This document shows, one piece after another, positions 43,575-52,765 of a DNA stretch of 64,000 nucleotides. This DNA is from a candidate division KSB3 bacterium (GTDB taxonomy: Bacteria; Moduliflexota; Moduliflexia; Moduliflexales; Moduliflexaceae). The position numbers were made by a program, and so were the translations under genes. The DNA lies in assembly GCA_002748425.1 (NCBI GenBank), contig PDSJ01000022.1, positions 45,759 to 109,758 on the forward strand. The letters run 5' to 3'. The notes under the pieces were generated by a model that did no database searches, was not told the DNA's origin, and was given only the letters and a program-made list of their open reading frames with translations. Positions within the stretch are counted from its first letter, which is position 1, and each line of letters begins with the position of its first letter.

Positions 43575-43745
43575 GGGCGTCACGTTGTCTCCCTTTGCGG
43601 TAACCGGTGAAGCTTTTTGAGCGCAGGCAAGAACCTGTATGCCGACAGTTTGATAAGAAAAGTTCATTGTACTCTGTGAGCATAAGTTGTGTTCACACCG
43701 TGTTGAAGAGTGGGGATTTTCATTGTGATGGAGGTGAATAGGTCA

Positions 43746-44330
43746 ATGCAGGAAAACAATCTGCCTATCGGAGCAGGGAAAAGTACTTTTACGTATATCG
43801 AATCTGAGGCGCTTTTTGCCTTTTTGCCGCTTTATGAGACGACACGCTTTCTGGATATTGCTTGTGGAAACGGTGCGTACACGCTTGCAGTTGCTGAGAA
43901 GATTGGGCCAAAAGGACGTGTGTTCGCACTGGATCTCTGGGAAGAGGGGATTGGCCTGCTGCGGGAAGAAGCGGCCGTGCGTGGAATAGACAACGTGCAA
44001 AGTGTTGTGGGAGATGCCACGCAGAAGTTTCCCCTGGATCTCAGCGATATCGATGTGTGTTTTATGTCCTCGGTCTTACACGATTTTGTCCATATTCAGG
44101 GGGCTGAAGCGGTCTTGGAAAACTGTGTTGACGTTCTGAGACCTAATGGTACCCTGGTGGTGGTGGAGTTCAAAAAAATCGATGGGCCTCCTGGACCTCC
44201 TCTTCGGAGTCGAATGACCCCTGAAGAGGTTGAAAAACTGGTGACGACTTACGGCTTTCGCAAGGAATGCGAAAGCGAGATCGGACCTTGCCATTATGCG
44301 ATGCGCTTTCGTCTTTTGAATTCAGACTGA
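43746..44330 (+). CDS. Class I SAM-dependent methyltransferase
   Basis: About 194 residues from ATG 43746, which has GGAGGTG nine bases upstream; earlier in-frame starts (43710, 43728) overlap this site. The SAM-binding motif is FLDIACGNGAYTLAVAEKIG, followed by VFALDLWEEGI, the motif II-III region CFMSSVLHDFVHI and VLRPNGTLVVVEFKK. It resembles UbiE/Methyltransf_25 members. The substrate (quinone, arsenite, small molecule) cannot be told. The next genes are on the opposite strand and convergent. Confidence 0.87.
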   Translation: MQENNLPIGAGKSTFTYIESEALFAFLPLYETTRFLDIACGNGAYTLAVAEKIGPKGRVFALDLWEEGIGLLREEAAVRGIDNVQSVVGDATQKFPLDLSDIDVCFMSSVLHDFVHIQGAEAVLENCVDVLRPNGTLVVVEFKKIDGPPGPPLRSRMTPEEVEKLVTTYGFRKECESEIGPCHYAMRFRLLNSD

Positions 44331-44464
44331 GAGTCGGAATCCTGTCGCGACGATGACGCTTCTGTCGTGATGACTGGGTGCTTGCACGCGGGAAAGCCAG
44401 CTTTACTCCCTAAAAGGCATCGCGATACCTGCTGCTGCAACCCTGCGGCGCTTATGAGCGGGGA

Positions 44465-45841
44465 TTACAGTTTCGCTGCTTTCATCATCCGATCGATTTC
44501 ACGCAGGAGGTTTTTGTTGATTTCTTCAGCCTCTTGCCTGCTGCTGGCTTCACTTGTCACACGCAGGATCGGCTCGGTGTTTGAAGGACGGATGTGCGCC
44601 CAGGCGTTACGTTTGTCGAAAAAGATTTTCAAACCATCGGTCATATCGGTATGAGCGCCGGCGTACTGCGATTTTAACTGCTCTAAAATTCCAAAAATTT
44701 GGTCGGAACTGAGCTGGACTTTTTGTTTGACCATGAAATAGCGCGGAATGGCGTCTACGAGTTCCGAGATTGTTTTCTCGCTTTCCGCCATGTATTGTAA
44801 GACAAGCGCCATGCCGATAAAGCTGTCGCGGCAAGGATGTATCTCCGGAATCATCACCCCGCCGTTTCCTTCGCCCCCCACAATCGCATGGCAGTCGAGA
44901 ATTTTATCGATGACATTGCTTTCTCCGATTTTGGTCGAGTAGATCGGGCACTCATGCCGCTCGGCAATATCCTGAACAGCGCGCGAGGTCGAGAGATTGA
45001 CCACGACCGGACCCGGTGTTCTGGAGAGCACGAAGTCCACAGCCAGAGCCAGAGTATAATCCTCACCGATTGCTTCACCGCGTTCGTTGATAATTGCCAG
45101 CCGGTCGGCGTCAGCATCCTGCGCAAATCCCACATCTGCACCGGATAGCTGGGTGGTGGAGCACAGCTGCGTCAAATTTTGCGGCGTTGGCTCGGGTTCT
45201 CTGGGAAAAATCCCATTCGCTTCGGTGCTGATCGGAATTAACTGACATCCCAGGCTCTGGAGTAATTTCGGCGTCATCAAGGAGCCCGCGCCGTTGCAGC
45301 AGTCAAAAGCGACTTTAAAATGCTTAGAGCGGATCAGTTCGGCATCGACGTAGTCCAGGACTTTGTCGAGATGTGAAGTGATGGCATGGCTATCGTGCTT
45401 GATACTTCCGATTTCTTCGTCCGGGCAGCGCCGAAAATTGCTGTCATGATAGATTTCCACCACGGAGCGGGCTTCGTATTCGTCCAGGAATATCCCATTT
45501 TTCCCAACAAATTTCAACGCATTCCATTTTGCCGGATTGTGGCTGGCGGTGATAATAATCCCGCCGACGGCATCGGTCTCTTTGGTGCGAATCTGTACCG
45601 AAGGCGTGGAACAGACTCCGACATTCACCGGCGTGCAGCCGGTGGATAATAATCCCGCATACACAGCATGCAGCAGCATTTCGCCGGACGTTCTGGTGTC
45701 GCGTCCGACCATGACACGTCCGGGGCCGGCAAACGTGCCAAAGGCTTTGGCAAAACTTTCGATAAGCTGTGGCGTGAGGAAATCTCCGACAACTCCCCGC
45801 ACACCGCTGATACTGATTTTTAAGGCATGAACTCTGGCCAT
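44465..45841 (-). CDS. Phosphohexomutase, GlmM-type (phosphoglucosamine mutase-like)
   Basis: 458 residues with all four catalytic elements: ISISGVRGVVGD at the N-terminus, the phosphoserine loop TASHNP (Ser about 100), the metal loop DADADR (about 242-247), the sugar loop GEGNGGVM and the phosphate-binding RPSNTEPILRV. The pattern fits GlmM/phosphomannomutase enzymes that interconvert hexose 1- and 6-phosphates. Its neighbour upstream on the same strand is a degenerate paralogue, and beyond that a RapZ/SIS fusion. The GlmS-like and amino-sugar context favours glucosamine phosphate as substrate, as inference. Confidence 0.9.
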   Translation of the reverse strand: MARVHALKISISGVRGVVGDFLTPQLIESFAKAFGTFAGPGRVMVGRDTRTSGEMLLHAVYAGLLSTGCTPVNVGVCSTPSVQIRTKETDAVGGIIITASHNPAKWNALKFVGKNGIFLDEYEARSVVEIYHDSNFRRCPDEEIGSIKHDSHAITSHLDKVLDYVDAELIRSKHFKVAFDCCNGAGSLMTPKLLQSLGCQLIPISTEANGIFPREPEPTPQNLTQLCSTTQLSGADVGFAQDADADRLAIINERGEAIGEDYTLALAVDFVLSRTPGPVVVNLSTSRAVQDIAERHECPIYSTKIGESNVIDKILDCHAIVGGEGNGGVMIPEIHPCRDSFIGMALVLQYMAESEKTISELVDAIPRYFMVKQKVQLSSDQIFGILEQLKSQYAGAHTDMTDGLKIFFDKRNAWAHIRPSNTEPILRVTSEASSRQEAEEINKNLLREIDRMMKAAKL

Positions 45842-45931
45842 AGGATTGTTATCAGTGAATTATAACGTTACAAGTGATACAAGTGTTTGAACGGCTTGCG
45901 TGTTAATGCACTTGTAACTGCAGTTCACTGC

Positions 45932-47221
45932 TCACAGCATTGCTTTGCGGACTTCAGTCTTTCCGCGTTGTAAGAGGTTTTCGGCGTCGTCGGCATGCCG
46001 GCTTTCGGCAATGACACGGATGATGGCTTCGTTGCGAGAGGGCCGTATGTGAAGCCAGTCAGAATCGAAAAACACTTTGACACCATCGGTCAGGTCGATG
46101 TCACGATCGGCGAAGATTTCTGAAATACGCCGTAAGACCCGATGGAAGACATGAACCGGGCAGCGGATGAAATCCTTTCTGATTGTATAACTCGGGAAGG
46201 TTTTCACAATATCAGAAATCGTTGTTTGGCGTTTGGCGAGCATCTGCAGGATAATTCCGATCGAGGCAATACCATCGAAGCCGTATAAAAAATCAGGAAA
46301 TACGGCTCCGCCGCTGCCTTCGCCGGCCAGGACGCCTGCAATTGAACGCATACGTTCGATAATATATTTCTGCCCGATGCGGGTTCTGGTGACCCTGGAA
46401 TGATAACGGGCTGCCAGATCATCGATTATGCTGGAGGTCGACACATTCGTCACAATGTGACCTCCGGGAGATTCGGACAAGACGTAGTCAGTCAGCAGGG
46501 CGAAGGTATATTCTTCCTCCAGTGGCTCCCCCAGCTCGGAAATCACCATCAGACCGGTCGCGTCGAGGTTAATATAGAATCCGGCATCGGCCTGAATTGG
46601 TTTCACGATCTGGCAGGCTGCCTGGGTGTTTTTCGCTTCAGGCAGTGAGTAATATCGGGCGTCCGGCGAAGGCTCGTTATTGATCGTCAGGACTTCGCAG
46701 CCAAGTTCTGTAAGCAACTGGTCGGCAAATTGCGAGGCACTGCCATTACAGCAATCGAGGACGATTTTAAACTGCCGCTCCCGAATGACGTCAACATCGA
46801 GGAAGTGCTTGAGGGCAGTGGAATACGACTCTCGCGCTGCTCCGTAGTGGAGCAGTTTCCCCAGATGATTCCAGGCTTTTGAGTTAAAGGAGCCGTTATA
46901 AAAAATATCCAATAGCTCCTCGTCCCGATAGCTGTTTAAAGACGCGCCGTCAGCATCGAAAAATTTCAGGGCCTTCCATTCGGCCCCGGAAGTGGTTCCT
47001 GAGATCGACACGCCGCCTTGTGCGCCGAGCTGAGTAATCGCATGCTGCATCACCGGCGTCGGCAGTACCCCAAGATCGTAGACATCGATACCGGTTGAAA
47101 GCAGTCCAGAAATGACCGAGGATTTCAGCCGCTCTCCAGCTCGTCTGGTATCGCGGGCCAGGACGACTTTTCCCGATTCGAGATAAGTTCCAAATGCACA
47201 GGCAAAATCTATTGCTGACAT
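45932..47221 (-). CDS. Degenerate phosphohexomutase paralogue, probable pseudoenzyme
   Basis: 429 residues, full-length in fold but stripped of catalytic motifs. It begins at MSAIDFACAFGTYL, so about 25 residues including the usual SG(V/I)RG element are missing. The phosphoserine loop TASHNP reads SGTTSG (about 74-79). The metal loop DADADR reads LDATGL (about 219-224). RPSNTEP reads RPSRNEA. The sugar loop GEGSGGAV is largely kept. The frame is intact and conserved elsewhere (LARDTRRAGERLKSSVISG), which argues against random decay. It lies between the active paralogue and the RapZ/SIS gene, so a ligand-sensing or partner-subunit role is plausible. Confidence 0.85.
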   Translation of the reverse strand: MSAIDFACAFGTYLESGKVVLARDTRRAGERLKSSVISGLLSTGIDVYDLGVLPTPVMQHAITQLGAQGGVSISGTTSGAEWKALKFFDADGASLNSYRDEELLDIFYNGSFNSKAWNHLGKLLHYGAARESYSTALKHFLDVDVIRERQFKIVLDCCNGSASQFADQLLTELGCEVLTINNEPSPDARYYSLPEAKNTQAACQIVKPIQADAGFYINLDATGLMVISELGEPLEEEYTFALLTDYVLSESPGGHIVTNVSTSSIIDDLAARYHSRVTRTRIGQKYIIERMRSIAGVLAGEGSGGAVFPDFLYGFDGIASIGIILQMLAKRQTTISDIVKTFPSYTIRKDFIRCPVHVFHRVLRRISEIFADRDIDLTDGVKVFFDSDWLHIRPSRNEAIIRVIAESRHADDAENLLQRGKTEVRKAML

Positions 47222-47398
47222 AATGATACGCTGTGTAATGTGTAACGAGTGAACAGATCACTTGTCCCCTTTCCGGGAGCTAAACCCCTGCTTGCCGGAA
47301 AGATGAGACGCTTTCGACAGCAGATCCAACATTTTTCCGGAACAGGCTGTTGGAAAAATATGACATTTCACCAGACGCATGTCCCAGAGCAGCTCTTT

Positions 47399-49033
47399 TT
47401 ACACAAGCGGGCTTTCCTGCACCACTTTGCTTAAACGGATCGGATGCTGAATCTCTTCCAGGCTGAAGCCGTTCTCCAGGCCGATCAGGAAATAGGTTAA
47501 CTGCAAGCTCACCAGATGCAGCGCCACGCTGTTAATAGGAGTGGTTTGCGGAATAAAGATGTTCGGGACGTCAAAAGCGTATGCACCCAGCGTCACGACC
47601 GTCGGAACATACAGGCACAACTTCTCTACATGTTTTTTTATTGCATCTGCAGTAACCAGCGGGTCTTCCAGATAAATTGCCGCATTGACATCAGGGTTTA
47701 ACGGACCATGAAACAGGGAATTGAATACCGGTTCCAGATGAACGCGCGACAGCTCTTTCGCTTTCAGCGATGCTTCCGACAGCAGACAATCGCTTAACAA
47801 ACCGGCGGCCGTAATATAGCCATGCTGCGATGTACTCAAGCCGCAGGCCAGTTTTTTGGCAGCGCTTGCCATCGGATTAATGCGGCGTTGCGTGAACAAA
47901 TCCCGCAGTAACTCCGGCAGGTGGGTGGCGTCTTCAAACAACTGATCATAGACGTCGGCCTGACCCAAAATTCCTCCGATAGCCGCTAATACGGCGGCTC
48001 CTGTCAGGAAAGATTTAAAATAGCTGACCGTGGCGGCAATCGGCTTCTCCTCCGGGACATCCAGCAGGAAGAGCACTCCGTGCTCGCGGCAGTACTCTGC
48101 CAGGACCGAGTCGGCGTAGTTGGTAATCCCGATTACGAGTTTTGCCGCGTCAAAATGGCCTTCCTCGATATCCTGAACGATCTCTGCGCTGTTCCCGGAG
48201 TTCGAGCAGATCAAGACGATCGCGTTGCTAATATCCGTGAAACGGAGGTCTGAAGCAGGAATGCGAAAGACGTTGGTAAACTGACGATAGCCCTTGTGAA
48301 GCAGCCAGGCCGCACTGTTTAGCGCCGTTAACGACGAACCTTCTCCTATTAAAAAAACGGTCTGGCTGGATTCTTGAATCTGTTTGGCGTTAAAACTGCT
48401 GAGGTAGTGCTGCTGGCTGTGCAGAAACGAGCGGGCAGCGTCAAGTTGGGACTGGATCTCCTGGATGAGCGGAACATCCTTGAAGGATTCGAAAAAATCG
48501 GAGACAGCATGATCCAAGAGCTTTTCGTAGCTGTTTGATTTAAAAGGCATGCGGAGATTCAGTAATAAATTCACCGAGCGCCGAGCCTGCAACGGAGGCA
48601 TGTTTGTCGTATCAAGACTGATCTGAGCGACTTCGGAAAACGGACGCAGCATCTGTTGTTCGATCTGCAACGCCTGCTGATGCGGAAGATTATAGTCTTG
48701 CGAAAGGCGGGTTTTCAGACGGCTCTCCTCCTGGCGTTTGGTGAGCACATGAATTTCGGCATGGAGAAAAATCGTGACATTTCCCCGGCAGCGCTGAGTC
48801 GCCTGGCAGAGTGTCTCAGCGTATTCGCCCAATTTTTCTAAACGAATGCCCTCGTCCAACGCTGCCCAGATTTTCGGGATATACGCGTGTAACCCGGGGC
48901 GCTGTTCGTCTTTCTGCAAGCTCTCCAGCGTTGGGTGGATGATTTCGTAGCCAAGGCTTTCGAGTTCTTTTGAGATGGTCGTAATGCCGGAGCCGCTGGG
49001 GCCGATTAATGTGACACAGCGGGGTAAAGCCAT
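47399..49033 (-). CDS. Fusion of RapZ-like P-loop domain and tandem SIS (GlmS-type) domains
   Basis: 544 residues. Residues 1-180 resemble the RapZ/YvcJ nucleotide-binding domain: VTLIGPSGSGITTISKELES, LGYEIIHPTLESL, TIFLHAEIHVLTKRQEESR and ISLDTTNMPPLQA. The Walker A lysine is replaced (GPSGSGITT). Residues about 225-380 form a first SIS domain (VFLIGEGSSLTALNSA, ICSNSGNSAEIVQDI) and about 395-520 a second one (LSEASLKAKELSRVHLEP, FHGPLN), the arrangement of the GlmS isomerase half. No glutaminase domain is present. In enterobacteria RapZ controls GlmS production, so the fusion is suggestive of amino-sugar sensing. The downstream GlmM paralogues are on the same strand. Confidence 0.82.
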   Translation of the reverse strand: MALPRCVTLIGPSGSGITTISKELESLGYEIIHPTLESLQKDEQRPGLHAYIPKIWAALDEGIRLEKLGEYAETLCQATQRCRGNVTIFLHAEIHVLTKRQEESRLKTRLSQDYNLPHQQALQIEQQMLRPFSEVAQISLDTTNMPPLQARRSVNLLLNLRMPFKSNSYEKLLDHAVSDFFESFKDVPLIQEIQSQLDAARSFLHSQQHYLSSFNAKQIQESSQTVFLIGEGSSLTALNSAAWLLHKGYRQFTNVFRIPASDLRFTDISNAIVLICSNSGNSAEIVQDIEEGHFDAAKLVIGITNYADSVLAEYCREHGVLFLLDVPEEKPIAATVSYFKSFLTGAAVLAAIGGILGQADVYDQLFEDATHLPELLRDLFTQRRINPMASAAKKLACGLSTSQHGYITAAGLLSDCLLSEASLKAKELSRVHLEPVFNSLFHGPLNPDVNAAIYLEDPLVTADAIKKHVEKLCLYVPTVVTLGAYAFDVPNIFIPQTTPINSVALHLVSLQLTYFLIGLENGFSLEEIQHPIRLSKVVQESPLV

Positions 49034-49058
49034 AATGGTCCTGAAGAATTGTCGGTTG

Positions 49059-49102
49059 GAAGAGTGAAAAAACGTTTCAGCTCAGGATGCTCTTCACTCT
49101 TC
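49059..49102 (-). promoter_or_regulatory. Inverted repeat upstream of the RapZ/SIS gene
   Basis: GAAGAGTGAA (49059-49068) and TTCACTCTTC (49093-49102) are perfect complements separated by 24 bases. They lie 26-70 bases upstream of the minus-strand start at 49033, within its 5' leader or promoter region. It could be a leader hairpin or an operator pair. Confidence 0.45.
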
Positions 49103-49279
49103 AACAGGCAATTCTTTCTGCGTGTTGGCGGTATTTAGATTGCATGGGAATATGAAAAGCAAAATGAAGACGAAGCTGCGCCCTGTCAAGGGTTTTTTCA
49201 GATTTTTTCCGAATCTGGCTGTTCGCGAAGCAGTGCGAGACCCGCAGATACTTGACTGGAGTGCTTCCATATTTTTCTC

Positions 49280-49309
49280 TTGACATGACGAACGTTCGCC
49301 AATTAGGCT
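49280..49309 (+). promoter_or_regulatory. Promoter with palindromic operator for the amino-sugar operon
   Basis: TTGACA (49280-49285) is followed 18 bases on by TAGGCT (49304-49309), a poor -10. The spacer is occupied by the perfect 10-base palindrome CGAACGTTCG (49289-49298). A half copy, GAACGTTG, lies at 49310-49317. Such an overlap with a weak -10 is typical of a repressed or activator-dependent promoter. The 339-base divergent space (49034-49372) holds no gene; it also carries a small CAGATT/AATCTG hairpin at about 49199-49218. Confidence 0.5.
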
Positions 49310-49372
49310 GAACGTTGTTGTCTATGAAGAATTGTGATTCACTTGAGCAAAGAAACAGTGAGGTATACAAGG

Positions 49373-50770
49373 ATGTCGAATACATCATTACTTACCGGAG
49401 CAGCACAGATTCAGGCACCTTTAGACCCCGGCTTCATCCCGGCTGTGCTTGCAAATCGCCGCTACCGCGATGCCGTGAAGCGAGCAGATTTTTCCACAAG
49501 CCTTGCGGTTGCCGTGGAACGCGAAGACGGCTTGACCGTCCGCCGGGATCTGGAAATTCTGGCCCCTGCTTCGGCGCACGATAGCGATACGCAGCTCATT
49601 ATTGAACGTCATATCAAATTTCTGCTTTGGGCGAATGGGGGCTGGAAAATGTATCTCAGCGGCCCTGAACAATTCTGCACTGCTATTGCCCAGGCTTACG
49701 CTGCGGGCGGTGCGCGTGAGTTTGATGCAAAGTTGATGCAAAGGGTCTATGGACGCCCTGTCGAAGTGGCGATCGTCAGCCCGGAAGAAATGCCTGAGAC
49801 CAACACCGCCAGCGCGAAAATCGGCGGATACCTCGACGGCTGTCGAATCGGATTTGATTTGGGAGCCAGCGACTTTAAATTGGCGTCGGTTGTTGATGGT
49901 GACGTGGTCTTCAGTACGGAAATTCGCTGGGATCCGGTTCCTCAGAGCGACCCGCAGTATCACGTCTCGCGCCTGGCAGAGGGATTGAAACTCGCAGCCT
50001 CGAAAATGCCTCGCGTAGACGCGATCGGCGGCAGTTCCGCCGGGATTTATATCAATAATGAGCCTAAAGTGGCTTCACTCTTTCGCTCCATACCAGAGGC
50101 AAAATTTTCCGAAGTGATTAGACCGATGTTTCACAACTTACAACAAGAATGGAACGTCCCGCTGGTTGTGATTAACGATGGTGATGTGACGGCACTGGCT
50201 GGGGCGTTGTCGCTCAAGAAAAATGCTATGCTGGGCATTGCAATGGGATCAAGCGAAGCTATCGGCTACCTTAACCCGCAGGGCAGCATTATGGGTTATT
50301 TGAACGAATTGGCATTTGCTCCTGTTGATTTCAATCAGGAGGCGGTCGAAGAAGAATGGTCGGGAGATCGAGGTGTTGGGGCATTATATTTCTCCCAGCA
50401 GGCGGTCAATAAGCTGGCGCCGGCTGCCGGCTTCTCTTTTCCCGATGAGATGTTGCTGCCCGAACGCTTGAAGATTGTTCAGGCAAAAGCTGATGAGGGA
50501 GATCCTCAGGCTGCGCGGATTTTTGAGACAATCGGGGTCTATCTGGGCTACACACTGCCGCATTACGCCGAATATTACGATTTTGACCACGTCCTTATTC
50601 TCGGTCGTGTCACTTCCGGCCGTGGAGGCGAAATTGTTCTGGACACAGCCAAAGCAGTGCTGAAACAAGAATTTTCTGAGCTTGACAACACGATGAGTAT
50701 TCATGTCCCTGACGAACAGAGCCGTCGTGTCGGTCAGGCCGTTGCCGCTGCGAGTTTACCGGAAATTTAA
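49373..50770 (+). CDS. ROK/ASKHA-type sugar kinase-like protein
   Basis: About 465 residues from ATG 49373; a frame extends to 49334. An N-terminal region of about 150 residues is unfamiliar. ASKHA ATPase motifs follow: phosphate-1 IGFDLGASDFKLASV, catalytic-Asp region VVINDGDVTALAGALSL, phosphate-2-like LGIAMGSSEAIGYLN and a C-terminal VLILGRVTSGRGGEI adenosine loop. The Cys-rich zinc motif of classical ROK kinases is absent. It heads an operon with deacetylases, a NagB-like protein and a sugar transporter, so it may phosphorylate an amino sugar or act as a ligand sensor. Confidence in the fold is good, in the substrate low. Confidence 0.8.
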   Translation: MSNTSLLTGAAQIQAPLDPGFIPAVLANRRYRDAVKRADFSTSLAVAVEREDGLTVRRDLEILAPASAHDSDTQLIIERHIKFLLWANGGWKMYLSGPEQFCTAIAQAYAAGGAREFDAKLMQRVYGRPVEVAIVSPEEMPETNTASAKIGGYLDGCRIGFDLGASDFKLASVVDGDVVFSTEIRWDPVPQSDPQYHVSRLAEGLKLAASKMPRVDAIGGSSAGIYINNEPKVASLFRSIPEAKFSEVIRPMFHNLQQEWNVPLVVINDGDVTALAGALSLKKNAMLGIAMGSSEAIGYLNPQGSIMGYLNELAFAPVDFNQEAVEEEWSGDRGVGALYFSQQAVNKLAPAAGFSFPDEMLLPERLKIVQAKADEGDPQAARIFETIGVYLGYTLPHYAEYYDFDHVLILGRVTSGRGGEIVLDTAKAVLKQEFSELDNTMSIHVPDEQSRRVGQAVAAASLPEI

Positions 50771-50853
50771 GCTGGGATAAGACCACGGAAGACACGAGTG
50801 AGAATCTGCTTATACGCCCTGTTCCCGCGTGTGTTCCTGTGGTCAAGACGATT

Positions 50854-51705
50854 ATGATACACTTACATAACCCGAATGCCGATGTGTATATTCCTGATGG
50901 AATGGACCAGGACCAGGCCATGAGTCGTACGACGCATCTTGCTGTCAGCGCACATCAGGATGATTTGGAAATTATGGCCTTTCACGGTATTGCAGAATGT
51001 TTTGGCAAGACAGATTTGTGGTTTACGGGCGTTGTGTGCACCAATGGGGCCGGAAGCCCGCGAACGGGAGTCTATGCTGATTATAGCGATGAAGATATGC
51101 AGGAGGTTCGTGTTCAGGAACAGCGTACCGCGTCGCAGATCGGTCGTTATGGTGCAATGCTGCAGTTGGGCTATTCCAGTGCTGCAATGAAGGACTCAGA
51201 GAACAGCAGGCCGGATGAGGACCTGGTGGCTGTCTTGAGGGCGACCCGTCCGAAAATTGTTTACGTACATAATCCGGCGGATAAGCATTCGACGCATGTG
51301 GCGGTCGCAATGAGCCTGATCAGGGCATTGCGCAGACTTGCTGCTGATGAACGCCCCGAAAAACTCTACGGCTGCGAAGTGTGGCGCAATCTGGACTGGC
51401 TGCCTGATGAACGGAAGGTGATTTTGAATGTCAGCGAACGAGAAGGTTTGGCGGCTTCTCTGTTGGGAGTCTTCGATTCACAGGTTGCTGGGGGCAAACG
51501 TTATGACCTGGCGACGTTGGGACGCCGTCGGGCGAATGCCACCTATTTGGCTTCTCACGCCACCGACAGTGTGGAACAAGCGACTTTTGCCGTTGATTTA
51601 AGTCCGCTTTTAAGCGATGACAGTCGTGATACGGCGAGCTTTATGCTGGAGTTGATCGATGAATTTCGGGCATCGGTACATTCGCAATTGACAGCGATGT
51701 CATGA
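50854..51705 (+). CDS. PIG-L family deacetylase, first copy
   Basis: About 283 residues from ATG 50854. The PIG-L metal motif is AVSAHQDDLEIMAFHG, with the distal His in VYVHNPADKHSTHVAVA. Family members are zinc-dependent N-deacetylases of N-acetylglucosaminyl groups (GlcNAc-inositol, bacillithiol and mycothiol precursors, chitobiose). The remaining sequence includes CEVWRNLDWLP, common in the subgroup found beside sugar transporters. It lies 83 bases after the kinase-like gene and is followed 47 bases later by the NagB-like gene. Confidence 0.9.
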   Translation: MIHLHNPNADVYIPDGMDQDQAMSRTTHLAVSAHQDDLEIMAFHGIAECFGKTDLWFTGVVCTNGAGSPRTGVYADYSDEDMQEVRVQEQRTASQIGRYGAMLQLGYSSAAMKDSENSRPDEDLVAVLRATRPKIVYVHNPADKHSTHVAVAMSLIRALRRLAADERPEKLYGCEVWRNLDWLPDERKVILNVSEREGLAASLLGVFDSQVAGGKRYDLATLGRRRANATYLASHATDSVEQATFAVDLSPLLSDDSRDTASFMLELIDEFRASVHSQLTAMS

Positions 51706-51752
51706 GGTGAAGCGCGCTAAGGTGACAACACAATTGTGAGGGAGATAATGCG

Positions 51753-52682
51753 ATGAGAGCGATAAGTAAGGTGGCGGCGGACTGGTGGGATTATACAACG
51801 CTGGATGAACACGTTCTACAGGAAGCGGCAGCGTTGAATGCGGAGGACGTGCTTGGATTGTCGCGTCCCGGTTTTACGATACGATCTTACGACACGCTGG
51901 AGTCCTTTTATACGGCAGAGGCTCTGGAATACGTCCATGTCTGGCAACAGGCTTCTGAGAGTGAGCCGACAGGCATTTGCGGTCCTATTGGCCCGACTGA
52001 GCAATTACCGTTAGTGGCGCAAATTGTTAATGATTTGCAGATCGATGTCCGAAACGGACATTTTTGGGGGATGGATGAATGGTATCTGAACGACCGGGAA
52101 GTTCCCGTGACTCATCCCCTCAGCTTTGCCAGAGCGGATCTTGACTTATGCTTTCAGCGCATTGATAAAAAACTGCGTATGCCGGATGAGCACCTGCATT
52201 TCTTGCGTAAGGACAATATCGAGGACTATTGCCGGACTTACGACAAGGTGCGCTGCCTCGTGATGCAGGGTGGGCAAGGCGAAGTGAAGCATTGGGCGTT
52301 TAATGATCCGCTGAAACGGGAAGGCCGATATGCAGAGAACCCGCCGTCACCTGATGAATACCGGAAGCTGGGGACACGGATTGTGGATCTGCATCCCATG
52401 ACGATCATTCAGAATGCCCGTACATCCGGCGGGGGCGTGGTGTCGAATGTCCCTTCACGCGCGATTACAGTCGGTCCGGTGGAAACCTGGAAGGCTGAAA
52501 AGGTCTCGATTTGGCATGCAGGGCATCACGATAATCCTTTTGGCATAAGGCTCACGACACTTATGATTTCCAAACGGATTCCGGACAGCGCAGTCCCGAT
52601 GTCATTGTTGGCAGATCATCCGAACGTGCACTTCAATTTCTATCGCCCTGGAATCGGCAGCTGTGATGCTGAGATGCATTAA
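51753..52682 (+). CDS. NagB-like protein (glucosamine-6-phosphate deaminase/isomerase fold)
   Basis: 309 residues. NagB features are present: a phosphate loop ([20 protein letters not shown]), FWGMDEWYL (the catalytic Asp of MDEY) and [14 protein letters not shown]. In place of the GxDGHIAFNEP signature it has [19 protein letters not shown]: the His is kept, but the expected Asp two residues earlier is Val and the Glu is Asp. It may act on a modified amino sugar, or be inactive as a deaminase. It is flanked by two PIG-L deacetylases, which matches a deacetylate-then-deaminate route. Confidence 0.82.
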   Translation: MRAISKVAADWWDYTTLDEHVLQEAAALNAEDVLGLSRPGFTIRSYDTLESFYTAEALEYVHVWQQASESEPTGICGPIGPTEQLPLVAQIVNDLQIDVRNGHFWGMDEWYLNDREVPVTHPLSFARADLDLCFQRIDKKLRMPDEHLHFLRKDNIEDYCRTYDKVRCLVMQGGQGEVKHWAFNDPLKREGRYAENPPSPDEYRKLGTRIVDLHPMTIIQNARTSGGGVVSNVPSRAITVGPVETWKAEKVSIWHAGHHDNPFGIRLTTLMISKRIPDSAVPMSLLADHPNVHFNFYRPGIGSCDAEMH

Positions 52683-52765
52683 CGATGAGCGCTAGCGGCT
52701 GACATTGGGAAAAGCGCGCGCGTTTCAGCGATACGTGTCAGCCACTGGCGATCAATTCTCCTGTC

